Source of the DNA: Acanthochlamys bracteata
Lineage: Eukaryota; Streptophyta; Magnoliopsida; Pandanales; Velloziaceae
Assembly (NCBI GenBank): GCA_019914995.1
Contig: CM034128.1
Location: forward strand, 10,249,501 to 10,313,500
Length of the DNA stretch: 64,000 nucleotides
Reading direction: 5' to 3'
Part shown: in pieces, positions 1-12,039 of the stretch
Position numbering within the stretch: position 1 is the stretch's first letter
Layout of the letters: each line of letters opens with the position of its first letter
Made by a program: the position numbers and the translations under genes
The notes under the pieces: model-generated
What the model was told of the DNA's origin: nothing
The model's input: the letters and a program-made list of their open reading frames with translations, nothing else
Database searches by the model: none

Positions 1-1379
1 TACCTTTTCTTTTTTGAGATATTAATCAGATTGCTTCCTCTGCTGATGCAATTCTTATTTTTCTTTGATCGCAGATATTATTAATTTTTTACATTAATTG
101 ATCAGGTTTTTAACTCAAAACGGAGAAACAGTTTGGTGATGATAGACAAGAGATGATGTTTAATGTACGCGCATCATTCTACCGCCCTTTGGCAGTCAAA
201 TACAGGTTAGAATCGTAGCTAGTTTGAGCTGCAAATCGATTGTAAACTCTTTCGAGAATAATGAATAAAGAATATAATTATGAAATCACGAGAATCTAGC
301 TTAATCATTAGAATGTTTAAATCTTTTTCCAAGTCATACACTGATGTTTAACACATTGACAGCTGATATTTTAAAGCTTGTTTCTGAAATATTCTCATTC
401 AATGCAAGATGGCTACTTGCTATACTGAAGACTAACGAGAAACAAACCTTTCTTTGATCTTACGAAAGGATAGGTGCGGGAAGAAAACATAAATTCAGAA
501 ACATGCTGTTCGTTCATTTTCATGGATGGGTTCATCACTGTAGCTGTCGTGATTGAAACTTTTGTCTGCCCTTAAATAAACCTTCCATCTCTTTCACTTT
601 CTTTCTTTTCCACATGGTGATCATTCTTGTCTGCCTAGATTTGTGTTTGTGATGCAATAGTTACTAAATTCTCAAATAATCTAAACCCAACAACCCTACA
701 TGGAGTACTTACTTATTATGGAGAAAGTGAAAAAAAAAAAAAAGAGCTACTTGCTAGCTTTGCAGCTTATACATAAAGCGAAATTTCAATCTTATGAAAA
801 TGAGTTTTATAAAAAAAGAATTTGATGATAAATAAATATTGATAAAAATAGAGTTCAAAATAGTAGTTAAAATAAGTAAAATTGAATTTGAGATAAAATT
901 TTGATAAATACAAATTTTAATATGCAAATAGGAATAGAATTCAAAAAGATGCGTTTTGAACTTTCTGAAATGAATTAGATGCTGCTGTAATCTTATTATT
1001 TTTATATTCATAGAATTTACATATATAGTAAAGAAATAGGTATTGTTTTGGGTCGTGCGTTAGCTTCATCTTTACTAGAAATGAATGAACGATTCCTTTT
1101 TCTTTTAAAGGATAAACTAAATGAACATATTTTAGTGTACATATTGGCCTTTATGAACACCATTATATTCCCACTCTAAAGTGTGTTCTTATTCATCATT
1201 CTTATAAGTATATATGTATACATATAAAAAAAAATTAGATAAAAATTTTGTTAATTCATATTTTTTATTATTAAATAAAAAATATGAATTAAAAATATAT
1301 TAATAAACTTTTACTTTATCAAAATATGAATTAATTTTAATGAATTTTTGATAAAATAATATAAAAATTATATATATAT
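1..1379. other. AT-rich intergenic DNA
   Basis: No open frame with coding character, splice structure or RNA gene was seen. The stretch is AT-rich, with homopolymer A runs near 730 and low-complexity A/T from about 1220, ending in a short TA run that borders the hairpin element starting at 1380. Confidence 0.6.
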
Positions 1380-1803
1380 GGGATAAGATATAGACACTTC
1401 ATATGCTATATGCACTTTATCGATTTCTCCGGTCATATTTGATCTGAGAGATCTTCAAATTCGATTTTTACCGTTGGATAAGTAGAACTATGAGTTGTAA
1501 ATATGCTTACAAAATTTTACTTCAATCGAATCACGAATAAACCTCCATCCGGCAATTTGATTAAGATGACTCAAATAGTAAAAATTGACAAAATATATAT
1601 TTTTAGTTTTTGAGTAATCTTGATCAAGTGATCTTACGAAGGTCGCTTCGTGATCCGATTGAAATAAAATTTTGTAAGAATATTTGCAACTCATAATTTT
1701 ATATATCTAACAGTGAAGATTGGATTTGGAAGTCTCTCCGGTCAAATATGACCGAAAAAATTGATAAAGTATATATAGTATATAGAATGCTTATATCTTA
1801 TCC

Positions 1804-1804
<1 letters not shown>
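1380..1804. mobile_element. Long-hairpin MITE (foldback element)
   Basis: The left end (GGATAAGATATA from 1381) reads as an imperfect inverted copy of the right end, whose reverse complement begins GGATAAGATATAAGC. Similarity continues inward through nearly the whole element: both arms carry the equivalents of CGGTCATATTTGA, ATGAGTTG(T/C)AAATAT and ACAAAATTTTA, followed by TCACGAA. The arms are about 200 nt each and meet near 1590. It is flanked on both sides by TA repeats, so a TA-rich target duplication cannot be delimited. There is no transposase; it is a non-autonomous class II element of uncertain superfamily. Its transcript would form a long hairpin. Confidence 0.8.

Positions 1805-1806
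<2 letters not shown>

Positions 1807-1843
<37 letters not shown>
1807..1843. repeat. (TA)n microsatellite
   Basis: Uninterrupted TA dinucleotide run directly after the right end of the hairpin element. A shorter TA run lies just left of the element, consistent with insertion into a TA microsatellite. Confidence 0.95.
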
Positions 1844-1846
<3 letters not shown>

Positions 1847-2834
1847 GGAGAAAGAAAACTAAAGAATCAAGGGAAGAGATGCGAATTGATTTTCACGTTG
1901 TTGTTGTTCGTAATATTTTAAACAAAACGACAGCATTTGTCGTGTTACTCTTTACTAAAATTTAAAAAGAAGTTTTACTAGTAAAGAATAAAATCTGATG
2001 GGTTTTAAAATGAAGATGTTTTTTAGTTGGTTACTAAACTATTGAAAAAATTATTAAAATAAAGAAGTTCAATATTCTTTCCAACGCAAGGTGGATAGGA
2101 AAGAATCAGAGATAAAAACGAGTGAACCTTTTCCGAACAAGAAAGAAAAAAGCTTCTAGAATAATTATGGGACCACCCATAAATAATCAACAGAAAACAT
2201 GAAAGAGGAAAATGTTGGGTTCATTCAATAGAAAATAATGGGCAAGGATTAAGTAAATGTAAGCAAGATCTAATTAATTAAGCAAATTACTTTTGTTTAA
2301 TGCAATGTAGTCAGATTTGGATCGGACCTGCCAGATTTAATTAGAAGTTGCCGATCCGGCCGCTGTCTCGGGTCGAGTCACTTGTTTATCAAATCAACGG
2401 TAAGAGGCGACAGAGGCGTCAAAGTAGACATAGTCACTGGCGAAGCAAAGTGAAGATTAATAAATTCGTCAGTAGAAGAACTGTTCTTCTCTGCCATAGC
2501 AAGCTCGGCCTAATATACTGGACAATGAAAAAGCTTAACTACGCTGACGTAGAGATCAACATCGGTCGAAACATGCTGGCTAATACAAGCTGACAAGCAG
2601 AACCATATTAGGTCAGAGTTTCATCCGCCGACATAGCACAGCTCAATAACAATCTTATCGAGCTCGTTGATTCCGGCCAAAAAACTTCGATGATACCCGA
2701 AACAAAGTTCGAGATTTATATTTTTGCATTATTTAACGAAAATCTCGAACCTGGTCTAATTGCTGAACGAAACTGGAAACTATTCCATCCTAATTTCAAA
2801 TTTTGATGATGAAGTTGAAGGCAAAGTGATTATG
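1844..2834. other. Intergenic, partly less AT-rich
   Basis: From about 2330 the base composition becomes more balanced than the flanks (for example the GC-richer stretch around 2350-2480), which hints at a decayed gene or element body. No frame longer than about 80 codons, no recognisable domain and no convincing splice chain were found. Confidence 0.4.
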
Positions 2835-3210
2835 TATCCATCGGTGCCACAATCTTCGTCACCGGTGATTTCTCATATGTTGCTGAAACTCTTTACTAAG
2901 GAGCCTTCGGTTCTTCTTTCTCGTCTTCTGCAGTCACGTGATATCGAAGATTACAGAGCAGAGCCATGGATCTGATATGGCAATGTATAGACCCGCATCG
3001 AAATCTCAGATCTCAATCGCGAACTACAATTACGGACGTATTCTCATAATTTTCTTCTCGTTCTTCTCTGTCTCCTTGTTTTATTTCTATTATTATGTTA
3101 GGCTTGTTGATCTTCATTATCGAGATCGAAGAGTTGAGAAAGAATTCGAGAGCGTTGAAGATGAGAAGAAAAGAAAGCTTCATCGGTCGGATCTGGCATT
3201 CGAGAAATAA
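2835..3210 (+). other. Coding-like patch, unrecognised
   Basis: Two overlapping short frames lie here. One starts with ATG at 2835 and encodes 46 residues ending at 2975. The other starts with ATG at 2977 and runs 77 residues to the stop ending at 3210, with one hydrophobic segment (about residues 18-36, rich in F, Y, I) followed by a charged Glu/Lys/Arg tail, which would suit a small single-pass membrane protein. The composition is less AT-rich than its surroundings. I do not recognise either product, and promoter and introns are not evident. It could be a remnant of a degraded gene. Confidence 0.25.
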
Positions 3211-3300
3211 TTCAACAGCAGAACCAAAGTCAATGTTTCGAAAAACTCAAAGTCGAACAAGAGGTGATTCGGATTCTGCTCAACCTAGTCAGAACTGATG

Positions 3301-5231
3301 AAATTGATTCAGTAGATCAATCCGATGACCTGGTGAGTAAACGGATAACTCAGTGATCACCCGGTTTGGGTCTAACTATATTGGTATAATCTGAGAGTTA
3401 GGTTTATATTTGGTATAACTGTTCTGAAGAGCTTTTGAAAATTTTGAAGTCTTAAATATTATGTACAGTACGTTAAAGAAATTTCAAACGTTAAATGAAA
3501 TGTACGAATTGTAAGTTACAAATAATTGTTAGAAAATAATTGTACCTAAAATCTTTTTTGAATTTTGAAAATTTTTTAAGAAGTTATCTTTTCAGGAATC
3601 TTAAACATGGCTTATATAGACATATGTTTTATAAAATTAACATTCTTATGCGTAAGCTAAAAAGTAATATGTTTCTCAATCAATAAGTAATCATGAAGAA
3701 TACGTTAAAATAAATAAAATTATTTTAAAATAAATATATTTTGAAAATATTTCAAAACCAATTTTAATTTTTAAATTTTAAAATAATAATAATAAGATAT
3801 TATATACATATATTTTTATAATTTTGACGTGCTGCTTTGCTGGTGGTGATTGATGGGATCCTACTGATTGGGGAAGAGCTGATAGTTTCTGGGTATGTTT
3901 GAAAGTGCTTATCAAATAGAATTTTTTTAAAATAAAAAATATTTTTATTTTTTTAAAAAAATGAGTTTTATTTTTTTATTTCTAAACAAATTAAAAATAT
4001 ATAATAAAAATATTTTATTTCGTAGAATTTTTTTATATTTTTTAAATTTTTTAATAAATTTTTATATATTTATAAAATATATATTAAAAAATATAAAAAA
4101 AAAAAAAATAGATAAGTTGCGTTTGAAACGCTACTCCAAGCAGCCAGCTATTTGGTGTCCCTTATTAATGTTTGCCCTTCAATAGGATTGGTTGGGTCCC
4201 AAACGCAACAAAAAGAGGCGTGCCAGGAAACTTGCCCACTCTCAAAGACATCCTCTGCAACTGCATGCAATGGGCCACAAACAAGTTCATGCCTTACAGA
4301 AATTTTTTTAAAACAGAACCAAAAAAAGTTCCACGGAACCATTGCATATTTCATGATTTTGTTTTGTAAAGTAATTCAAGGCATATTCTCTGTAAATATA
4401 AAGAGAAAGCTGATAGTGCTTCAAACTTAAGTAGTCTCTGATAGTGCTACTTATCTTTAAGGTACATATGCTTGGCTTTAGAAGCAAAACAAGTACCTAT
4501 GTCACCATTAAAATAACGTAGATTTGCATGAAAATATAATAATAATAACAATAATGAAAAAAATGAAAGGGTAAAATATTAATATAATAATCTACTCTAG
4601 TCTTAGATATATTGTGTTATGTCTTGTGTGAGTGTGTTGGTGTTAAGCCATATTTGGCATAATTTTATCTTTTTTTTTTTCAAAATACTTACTATGATAT
4701 TTAAAAAAATTACAATAAAATAAAAACTTTGAAAAATATGAATAAATTATATACCATAAAATGATTTAAATATATTTGAAATTAAAAAAAAATGCTCGTT
4801 TAAATTAATTCAAAGTTTTTTTTTTCTCAGTAATTCCAAACGCGTCCTTAATTAGTTGGTCCCAAAGAAATAGGATGAAGTTCTCGCTTAATTTTCTGCT
4901 CTCCTCTCACGTCTAAAGCGTGAACGCAGCTCCACAAAACACACACACTCATCATATAATATCGATCCATATATCCCCACTAACTATTAAATCTCTCTTC
5001 TCTTCTATGTCAATGGAAACCAAAAATGAATCCATCAATACCAACCAGAAACTATTCGAAAGCGACACCCCAACAACGGCAGCAGCAAGATAAACAGAGA
5101 TGATATATTGATCATTCAAAAAGCTAGCGAGCATGTTTTTGTTAGGGTTTTATCTTTTGTTCTTTGTTTGGTGATGATCTTCATCAGCAGGGCAGCTTCG
5201 ATCAATTCGGCCAGAGATGGAGAGTTCAGAC
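3301..5231. other. AT-rich intergenic, upstream of MIR393
   Basis: This is mostly A/T-rich low-complexity DNA with repeat-like blocks at about 3893-4130 and 4650-4850, each bounded by short TTTGAAA- or TTTGGCA-like and CAAACGC-like termini. The last roughly 300 bases (CT-rich near 4990, then TTAGGGTTTTATC near 5142) are probably the promoter and 5' part of the primary miR393 transcript. No open gene is seen. Confidence 0.5.
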
Positions 5232-5384
5232 AGCATGCGGCTAATGGAGGAATCCAAAGGGATCGCATTGATCTCATCAAGCTGTAGTACTACTACAGTA
5301 GCTAGCTAGCTAGTTGATTCATATATAACAGATATCACAGAGATCATGCCATCCCTTTGGAATTCTCCATCGGCCGCTTTCATT
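5232..5384 (+). ncRNA. MIR393: miR393 precursor hairpin
   Basis: The 5' arm at 5252-5273 begins TCCAAAGGGATCGCATTGAT, identical over these 20 bases to the conserved plant miR393 mature sequence as I know it. The 3' arm at 5343-5363 (ATCATGCCATCCCTTTGGAA) pairs with it apart from an A:A mismatch just before the mature 5' end, a C:C mismatch near position 11 and one bulged base, as expected of a miRNA/miRNA* duplex. The stem continues outward (ATGGAGGAATCC against GGAATTCTCCAT, then GCGGC against GCCGC), and the loop of about 65 nt contains a TAGC repeat. miR393 is known to guide cleavage of TIR1/AFB auxin-receptor mRNAs and to trigger secondary siRNAs, tuning auxin response and immunity. Strand + is set by the mature arm being 5'. 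Hairpin limits are approximate. Confidence 0.95.
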
Positions 5385-8300
5385 TCTTCGATCGGTTCAT
5401 TCCATCCCTTAATTTGCTTGCTGATGATCATGATCCGCTTCTTCTTCAAAAGCTGTATATATGTAAGTAAAATTTCTATCTCTTTTTCTAATAAAATTTA
5501 TGCGATCAGGTTATATATAGATTGATCGACTTCTAAAAACATTGATTAATTACTGAATATTGTATATTTTCTCCTTTACCTAATCTACTTCTAAAACAAG
5601 AATTTGTCATACTTGAAAGTTTTAACCAGATGAAGGGAACTTGTTTTCATACAATCATGAGGTATCCTATACATCAGTGATCCTAATTTTCGATCTCTTA
5701 TGTTTTTAGAGGCAGCTATTTCTTTTTATCTTATGCTAATTTAGCTTGTTCCTTTTTTTGGTCCCATCTCAGCTTTCTTCTTTTGCAAGCTTTTAATTTA
5801 CTGCTCTATATGCAGAACATTTATGTGAAACACGCATATATATACTTTTAGAAACTGATCACTTCCGTTTTTCTGCAAACAAATTTCTCTACAAGTTCTT
5901 CCAAAACAAAGAAAAAAAAGATCATTCCTTATATAATTACTCCAATTAATCTCAAGTCCCTCTCTAGTAGTGTTAAATTTGTAAAGGAGTTGGTTCTCAT
6001 GTATGATGTGAGTTAATTAACTACATTATTCTGAAAATTTTCCGCTCTTTTTTCGGTTTGCAGAAAATTCTAGATTCATCAGTAGCAGCGTAGACTACTA
6101 TATATAAATTTTTTCTAACATCTACATTAAGTGTTTTTGCATTTGCGTGTTTCATTTTAATGTAATCCTAAGTTTTCCCATTTTCTTCTGTGTTTCCTAG
6201 TGATATATGTAGGTATGAAACTTTTACCTGATATATAAAAAATAGTTGTGCAAAAAGCTTCAGAAAGCTTCAATAAGGAACGCTTCATCTTTAGCAAAAG
6301 CAGCAAACTGGATCTATAGTACTACAACCCCATTTGGCATCATTTATCTCTTTTTAGTTTTTAGTTATAAAAAATTTTCTAAAGTATTTTGCAAAATAAA
6401 GATAACTTCTACATTATAAAAAATTATTTATATTATAGATTTTTTGTTTATTAAGCTAATATTCTTTTCAAAAAAATTTATGCAAAACCTTTTTATCAAA
6501 GCTTATTATATTAATTAATTCCAAAGGACCCCACTCTAATTATTTACAGCAACTTGAAAACTAACAAGGAATGTTTTATATATATATATATAATATCCAC
6601 CGGGTATCTGAGCACATAAATATGTTATTTATAAGAATCACATGAACATATATAAACATCTTATCTCAGATTACATCAAACCTGCTTCAATTCCTACATT
6701 TCTTTTGTCAAGGACCACAGTTACTTGTACCAAATTTATTTTTTATTATATTGAAGTTTAATTTTGATGCAATAAGGACAAATTTTGAAATTGAAAATTA
6801 AGGCAAAGATATATAGATATATATACCAAGGAAAGAAGCAAGAGCATGTTTCCACCTAGGTAGTACAAGTGTACAGCTGGTTGATGTTTATGTTTGTGTC
6901 AGGCATTAAAGTCTTTGTGAAGTTATCAGGTAATTGTTGTGAAATTATTAGGTGACTATTACTCTATTAGTGCATATTTCACATTACTTTTTAAGATGTT
7001 TCTCTATTTACTTTTATTTTTTAATAAAAATTTTCCAGATATTCTAAAATTTTATTAAATTTTAAAAAAATTAATTAATTATTACGTTAAAAAATATTTC
7101 TATATATATATAATTTTTAATTTTTGATAAAAAGTTATTTTTAAAAAGTTTTAAAAATAAACTTCTTTTAACAAAATTTTGTTTTAAGCAACTCTAAATG
7201 ACTTCTTAGGCATTTATTCACAATCAAGAATGTTAAATTGTCTCACACTATAAATTATTTGTCAAGTTGAAAATTAATTTAATGAATTTAGTCACTTTTA
7301 TTTATTAAGCTAGTTTTAAAATTAAATTATAATCAAGAACCATCTAACAAGGCATTTATTAACCACATGCTCTCTATTCTTAATAATCATATATTAAGGT
7401 ACTACTGTTATCAATTGTTTTATTGAGATAGAAGCCTACCAGAAAAAAAAACATGAAAAATGAAAATGAATTACATGTTATTCATATTTCAAATACTGAG
7501 ATTAATATGTGATTAAACGTTAGCCTGAAATCAACATACAACTCCAGTCATGATTTCTGGAAGAATACTTCAGTTGGTTCTATAAATCTGTCATTCTTTT
7601 CACTCATTAAACAAGATAAATACTTTTTTATGTAAATCAGATTCAACTACATGTAGAGAGCATGTTTTGCAGTATTTATCACTACTTTCAAAATTTTATT
7701 TCAAATTTTCTTTTTCCAAAATCTTGTACAGTATTTTTTTTAAAAAATTAATTTGAAAAATATATGTGAGTTGTATATCATAAAATCTTTATATGTATTA
7801 TTATTATTATTTAGATAGGAATACTATCTGATTTTCTAAAAAATTCAAAAATAATTTATTTTAAATTCTTTTTATTTTAATAATCTCAAAGATTACGGTA
7901 GTGTTCGTTTGGAAGATTGTAATGGGTCTTCTATTATGGGGCTGGCTTTTTCCACTTTCCAGCCCAGGTAATAACTAAACTGGTCCTTTTGTCAATTTTT
8001 CTCAAATGTTTTTGACTCCGTGAATTTAAGAACCAGTCCTAAGTCATTAGTCCATTTGAAATAGATGCAAAAAACAGACCTAACCGGTCAAACACAAACC
8101 TACCCAACTTTGAAAGAGTTGTCATAAACATCTCATATTCCCTTCATACAATTAAGGCCCCATTTCGAATTTAATCTTTTATGTTCTTTAAAATTGCTTA
8201 TAAATTTATTTTCAGTCCAACTTTTAATTTTTATATTTTTAATAACTTTTCTATAATATTTTACATAATTTTTTAATAATTTAAAAAATATAAAATAAAT

Positions 8301-8937
8301 TTACGTTATAAAATTTTATTATTATTTATTATTATTTTTTTTATATATAAAATAAGATTTATTTTTAAAAATTTATAAAATATTTTTTTATTTTAAAAGA
8401 GCTTCTTTACAAAAGCACTACCAAATATCATCTCGTTTTTCATGTACTAAGAAACGTACCTCTAAGTCTGCCATATGAACAATATCATACCCATCATACT
8501 ATGAGCAAGGCCTTGGTGCATTGTTCCCTTGCTTCTTCAAAAGATCTTAGATACATTTCCTAGACGTATATAACGGCAGCGGTGCCAAGAATTCTGTAAA
8601 GAAAGTAACTCTTCTTTCAAAAATAGTTTCATTAACAGTCCTTATAATCGACTCAAAGAAAATTTGGAACTCTGTAACTAAACCTTACAATGATATGTAT
8701 GTGTATGTATATTACTGTTGGCCGTAAATGATAAGTAGTAGTGTTGGTGAACGTAAAGAACGGGATCAATCAAACAAATCATCAAAGAGGTATTCCATCT
8801 GGCAAGCGTGATTTGCAAGTTCAATTTGAACGTTGTCAGTCAGCTTTTGAAAATCCTATTAAATTCCGTCAACTAAATTAATCTTTTCTCCCGAATGCTC
8901 TTTTTAAGTCCCTGCTTAGTCAGTTGGTTACTTGCTC
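5385..8937. other. Gene-poor intergenic DNA
   Basis: The first few hundred bases may be the 3' part of the primary miR393 transcript. The rest is AT-rich with a TA run near 6571-6592 and repeat-like blocks at about 6330-6530, 6990-7200, 7680-7900 and 8155-8430. No coding frame or RNA gene was supported. Confidence 0.5.
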
Positions 8938-8945
8938 TATATAAA
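8938..8945 (+). promoter_or_regulatory. TATA box of first PAR1-like gene
   Basis: Perfect TATATAAA, 115 bases upstream of the ATG at 9061. This fits a transcription start near 8970 and a 5' leader of about 90 bases. The second PAR1-like gene has the same octamer. Confidence 0.8.
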
Positions 8946-9060
8946 GCGCCACGATTTCTTAAACCCAAACTCACAAACCAAAACGAAGAACTTCAAAAGA
9001 ACTGTATACTAAATTTCACTAGAAAAAGTTTTTTCCTGACAATTTTCCTAAGCTCTACAA

Positions 9061-9758
9061 ATGGCTTCTACCAAGATCATGGTTGCTTGCCTTGTTATCT
9101 CAATGTCCCTCTGCATCTCCGCTGCCCTTGGTAAGGAGGGGATAACATGTGAGAATCTTGATAGAAACTCCTGCGCGTTCGCCGTATCATCAACAGGGGA
9201 ACGGTGTGTGCTTGAGAAGAACATCATCGCCCGCAGAGGCGTTATGGAGAAATTTGCCTGCAGAACTTCAGGCATCAAGGCGGACAACGGAATTCGCGAT
9301 TTCATCGAGACTGATTCATGCGTGGAGGCTTGTGGACTTGATAGGAACACCCTTGGTATCTCATCTGATGCCTTGCTCGATTCTGGATTCACCAAGAAAC
9401 TCTGCTCTCCTCAGTGTTATCAGGCTTGTTCCAACGTTGTCGATCTTTACTTCAGTCTCGCAGCTGGTGAAGGTACATAAAGATAATGCATTATTGAAGA
9501 AACCAACATATATATACGTTAAAAATGTTCATGAATATTAATGTATATGTTTGTGCAGGTATTTTTCTTCCGAAGATTTGTGAATCAGTACAACAGCAGT
9601 CATCAGGAGCACGGAGAGCGATGACTGAAATAAAGAGCTCTGGCGCTGTACTAGCCGCAGCTGAAGGACCGGAAACGTCAAAGACTGCTGCGGTTGAAGC
9701 TGCAGCTGCTCCAATGGAGGCAATGGAGCTTCTTCTACTACCTCCGGCACCAATGTAA
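9061..9758 (+). CDS. PAR1 family secreted protein, copy 1
   Basis: Two exons, 9061-9472 and 9559-9758, joined in phase (donor AG|GTACAT, acceptor GTGCAG) to give 203 residues. Residues 1-24 form a signal peptide. The body carries the signatures of the plant PAR1 (photoassimilate-responsive) family: ENLDRNSCAFAVSSTG, LGISSDALLDSGFTKKLCSP, CYQACSNVVDLYF and LAAGEGIFLP, with many conserved cysteines suggesting a disulfide-bonded extracellular protein. The C-terminal tail is Ala/Glu rich and ends PPAPM. The family's biochemical function is not established; members were first noted as induced by sugar or virus-associated stress. It is a tandem paralogue of the gene at 14877 but lacks that gene's first intron. 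The start is the ATG in front of the signal peptide, 115 bases after a TATA box. Confidence 0.95.
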
Positions 9759-12039
9759 TGCAATAATTATATACAATAACTAGAAGTGAAACAAATTAAT
9801 TGTTTCACGGTGAGCTGTAGTTAAATGTGTTCACAGAAATTTGATTACTATGGTGTTTAATTTTATCTATGTTTACATTCTATACCACAATATATTATAT
9901 TACTTTTCATCATGCTGCACACTTGTTTGCCATGAAAATTAAAACAAAAAAATTTCATTGAAGTTTTAACCGTCCTAAAATCATTAACAACTACGATCAC
10001 AAAATGAACCCAGAATGTCTTTCAATAATTAAAAAAAAAATCGAAATCCAAAGGTGTGTTACTTTACATCCAATTGCACTTTGTTTTTTTTTCATCTTTG
10101 GCTCAAGTAGAAGGGAATACCCAGAAAATTAAGAAATAAAAACAGCAAACTATCAGAGTGTCAAGTGATTGATTATTCAGCTCTGCATTAGCATCTTTCT
10201 TAATTATATATTTTTGATAAAATGCATCTACCTATTTTATTTTTTTTTCAAAATTTTGTGGAAATTGTTGCCTTGTACTACCACCCACTGTACAAAAGAC
10301 AATATTATTACTTTGTACTTTATTCGTAGAATTTCTAGTGATATTTCAATGGTGTTCCCATTTTTTGGCGAACCTGTTGGTTCGATTTGAAATTTTGATT
10401 GCCGCAAGCCTGCAACTATGACTATCAGCAATACTTGTACTGCTACTACGGGATCGTCTGGGTCTGCACTTTATCTCTTTTTTCTCCATTTTTAAAGAAA
10501 TTTACACAGTTTTCTATATTTTGTAAAAGAATTAAAAGGAACTAACTTTAAAAGATATGAATAAATCATGCATTATACAATTATTATACATATAAATTTT
10601 TAAACTGAAAAAATCTTATGTTTTATGTGATTTTTTTAATCTCTGAAGTACTATTTTTTAGGCAATCTGAAATTATTCCGTAATGTTTTAAAAGTGATTT
10701 TGAAAATTTTTTTTGAAACAAAAACTATTTTGAATTAAATAAACTCTAATTTTTTGACTTAAAAAAATAAATAATCATAAAATTTTATGATATAAAATTT
10801 TTTTATTTTGAATTTTAAAATTTTTTTAATAAATATAATCAAAATTAATTAAAAATTATAAAATAAAAATTAGAATAAATAAAATTAAAAAATACTTTCA
10901 AACACCACCTTAAATGTGAAACCTCAATTTCTACAAATACAAGTCTTGAACAAATTAAATCTAATCATGTGAACACAATATTTCATGATCTTTTCCCCTG
11001 CCAAACTTACTTAACTCTCTTCCACAAAATCTCGAAGAACAATTTTCTTCTGCAGTCGTTACGAAAAACATTCATAAACGCGTTCATTAGTTGATTTTTG
11101 TTGCTTTTATGTAATCATCATGAAAGAATATATAGTTTCTTTTTTGATCACTAGGAAATGTTTTCTAAAGCTGAAACCAAAAGCAATTGTAGAGAAATTT
11201 ACTCATGTTGGTAAAGGCGCATTAGGCCGTGATATCATTATTATTTTTTCTTAAGTCTTTATAGAATTGAAGTAAGTGTCCATTTAGGATTGTGGTTATA
11301 AACTTACGATGCTTCTCTATTTTCATTTTAATTTTTGGTTTTCAAGAAAATTCTTAGGGTAGTTAAAATTTTTTAAATTTTAAAATATAAATAAACTATA
11401 CTTAACTGAATATATATATATATATATTTTTTTTTTTTTGTTCATTTTTTTAAACTAAAATGACGAATTAGCTTTCTATAAAAATTCTAACAAGATCTTT
11501 AAGAACAACTTATTTTAAGAGACTATTAAAGAATACGAAACAAAAATATTTTACAATTTTTAAAAATAAATTTTATTTTTTAGCTAAAAAATAAATAATT
11601 ATTAAATAATAATAAAATTTTATGATATAAATTTTTTTAAAATTTCAAATTATTTTATAAAATATTTGAATTTTAAAAAAATTATAAATTAGAATAATAA
11701 GTAATGCCAAATGGACATTTATACAGTTTCTAGAATAAAGTTTTCCGCAAAATTGGTATTTCCCCGGAGCCGTTAAAGCCTGATTGGAATAAGTCAATCA
11801 ACCAAGAAAATAACCCACAAATTTGACTTCTCTTGATCAGAGCTGAAATAGCTGATGCTGCTTCTTCTACGTTCGTTAGAACTTAGTTACGTATTCAAAT
11901 CAAAGTCGCCGTATAATAAGAAATAATATAATCAAATGTAGAATTAATGTTACATACAGTATTCAATGAAGAATAGTATTGCATCATGCTCTGAAAATTG
12001 TTCATGGTTTGAGGAACTAGGTAGGTCTTAGTGGACTTA
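9759..12039. other. Intergenic between the PAR1-like twins, part 1
   Basis: Contains the 3' end of copy 1, then AT-rich repeat blocks at about 10480-10915 and 11277-11717. No coding frame was supported; short frames around 10169-10431 show no domain. Confidence 0.5.
11277..11717. mobile_element. Possible AT-rich MITE
   Basis: The left end TGTCCATTTAGGATT matches the reverse complement of the right end (TGTCCATTTGGCATT) at most positions, enclosing about 440 bases of almost pure A/T. This looks like terminal inverted repeats of a non-autonomous DNA element, but I cannot define a clean target duplication. Confidence 0.45.

Noticed and set aside
1488-1694. A 68-codon minus-strand frame
   Set aside because: It lies entirely within the hairpin element and is explained by the inverted repeat rather than by coding function.
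4148-4430. Overlapping 60-90 codon frames on both strands
   Set aside because: They occur in mixed low-complexity DNA, lack domains and overlap each other in opposite directions; probably chance.
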